DNA of 64,000 nt. Source: Coenobita brevimanus (taxonomy: Eukaryota > Arthropoda > Malacostraca > Decapoda > Coenobitidae). Positions 62,343 through 64,000 of the stretch are shown here, piece after piece (position 1 is the stretch's first letter; each line of letters begins with the position of its first letter). Below the pieces are notes generated by a model. The model did no database searches. It saw only the letters and a list, made by a program, of their open reading frames with translations, and was not told the DNA's origin. The position numbers were made by a program, and so were the translations under genes. The DNA is taken from positions 23,096,603-23,160,602 of the forward strand of contig CM064655.1 of the NCBI GenBank assembly GCA_032717465.1, in the 5' to 3' direction.

Positions 62343-62755
62343 GGCAAGCAGGACAGGCTGAGGTAGGGCAAAGTTAAGAAAAGAGTAGGGCAAGGCAGGG
62401 CAAAATAAGGCCGCAAAAGGTGAAGCAGGACGGTGAGGTAAGACTGGATGAAGCAGGACAGGGTGAGACAAGGCAGGGTACGTATGGCAAGGTGAGACAG
62501 GGTAAGTATGGCAGGGTGAGGCAGGGGACAGGTTAAGGCAGGACAGGGCAGGCAAGGACATGGTAAGGCCGAAAAGGGAGAAGCAGGAGAATGTAAGGAA
62601 GAGAAGGGGTGAGATAGGAAGGACAGAGTATGGCAGTAGTAATACTGGGTAAAGCAAGACAGAGCGAGGCAGGATAGGATGGGGCATGACGGAGAGACAG
62701 GACAGAGCGAGCAGGACAGGGTAAGGCAGGCGTATGATGGGCCATGGAGAGCGAG
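62343..62755. repeat. Degenerate GGCAGGGTAAG minisatellite
   Basis: Words GGCAGG, GACAGGGTGAG and GTATGGCA recur about every 20-30 bp. Confidence 0.65.
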
Positions 62756-62829
62756 TAAGATGTCCAGCGGAAGAAAATTTTATTAGGCTACAAGGGTTTA
62801 TCTGTGTACATGTCTGACGGCTTTTGTTC

Positions 62830-64000
62830 ATCTGCGTCCCTCACTTCCCCCCTCCCATATCACACACACCCTTGACATCCCTTCCCTCTTATCACCTCCT
62901 CGTTACCCCCTCCCTCTTATCACCTCCTTGTTACCCCCTCCCTCTAATCACCCTTCCCCCCGTTCCCCCACACTTGTCATCCCACCCACGCCCTATTAGT
63001 CTTTGTCATCATTCTGTCTAATTAGCCACCTCACACTTTCTCTAATCATTTCAATGTTGTGTTCGTCCCCTTCCCCTCCTTCTCCCTCCCTCATAGCCAG
63101 TCCCCATCCCCCCTTTTCACTTCCTTCTCCCCCCTACTGTCTCACCTCCTTGTCATAGTTGGGTCCAATTTGTCACCCCACATATCATTTGATCATTACA
63201 CGTTTGATACTCCTTTTTCCTCCTCACTCATAACCCCCAAACTCCCTGCCCCCTTCTTGTTACCCTTCAACCCCTCACATTTGTCAGACTTGCTCGTCAC
63301 ACTTCAGTCAATTTGTCATCCACACTTCATCTGATTGCTACATACGTATATTCTGTTCAGCCCCACTCCCTTTACCCCATCCTCTCTGTCTCACCCGCCC
63401 CTACACACACGTTATTTGTCACCCCTTCCCCTACCACACTCTCTCGGCACACTTCCGTCCAGTCTGTCACGTCACACTTCTGTCCCTTTCCTCTCCTTCC
63501 CCTTCCCTCTTCCTCGCTGTCTTATTTATACCCCTCACTCTCACCCCCACCTCCGTCATATAGTTGTCTGTCCACTTCCCGTCCCACATCTGTCCAATTT
63601 ATCGCCTGATCGTCTTCATGTATCTCAGATCACTACAAATCCTCACCTCCTCTCTCCTAATTTGCCTCCCTAACTTCACAGCTCATATACTACCTCAAAC
63701 ACCTGCCACCACAACTTATCATCATTGTCCCAAATTTACCTATCCCCTCAGAACATCCTTACATACCTTAGCTCATCTTCAGACCACACCCCATCATCTC
63801 ACAACCTTTACGCCACCTCACATGCCTTCCATCACAGCACATCCTCAGCACATCGTCATATCTTTCTCCCTCATCACATTAATACCCAACCAAATCCTTC
63901 CACTTGTCAAATCACCCCAAAAACCCATTTGCCACTTCGCACCTTCCAATCACGCATCGCACTTAAATAGTCACACCATATACCCATTACCTTAACGTAC
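62830..64000. repeat. C/T-rich degenerate tandem DNA
   Basis: 'tccctcttatcacctccttg' then 'ttacccc' repeats three times at 62,880-62,960. Later, 'cacacttctgtccaatttgt' type phrases recur at 63,290-63,600 with a period near 55-65 bp. No gene. Confidence 0.65.

Overview
The window looks like intergenic or accessory DNA of a eukaryote, most likely a crustacean or other arthropod. The reasons are very long dinucleotide microsatellites, many degenerate minisatellites, long pyrimidine/purine strands, degenerate CCTAA (arthropod telomere-type TTAGG) repeats, and CR1-type LINE, RTE-type LINE and piggyBac elements. The crustacean assignment is inference. I found no host protein-coding gene, rRNA or intact tRNA. 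Every coding signal that can be supported belongs to a transposable element, and all of them are broken except a short intact tail fragment.

Layout. 0-5.4 kb: a LINE 3' tail copy, a ~1 kb element with terminal inverted repeats (1,515-2,531), pyrimidine-rich DNA and a degenerate tandem repeat. 5.8-10.4 kb: a near full-length CR1-type LINE on the minus strand, with a coiled-coil plus SGNH-esterase ORF1 and an endonuclease plus reverse transcriptase ORF2. 12.0-18.1 kb: a complete piggyBac element with perfect 18-bp terminal inverted repeats and TTAA on both sides. It holds a decayed transposase interrupted by seven 37-bp repeats, and a nested foldback MITE. 18-33 kb: micro- and minisatellites, a ~2 kb degenerate satellite with a period near 95 bp (27.9-29.9 kb), and a young 5'-truncated RTE copy (33,000-33,241) with a 10-bp target-site duplication.

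33-44 kb: microsatellites, pyrimidine-rich blocks, and telomere-like repeats between two direct repeats. 44.2-47.4 kb: a nearly complete RTE LINE on the plus strand, lying inside an array of a degenerate ~140-bp repeat. 50.4-51.9 kb: an old LINE relic of a second CR1-like family. 53.3-56.3 kb: a 3 kb almost all-purine strand. 57.2-58.7 kb: an (ATT)n tract, a 37-copy 15-bp minisatellite and a compound GT/GA/CA microsatellite. 60-64 kb: more GT-rich, GGCA-rich and pyrimidine-rich low-complexity DNA.

The least expected signal is a short dispersed motif, core CCAGACGATTTTATTCAGCT. It occurs in about 25 degenerate copies on both strands across the window, sometimes as inverted pairs and in two places as loose arrays. 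It is not part of any element recognised here.
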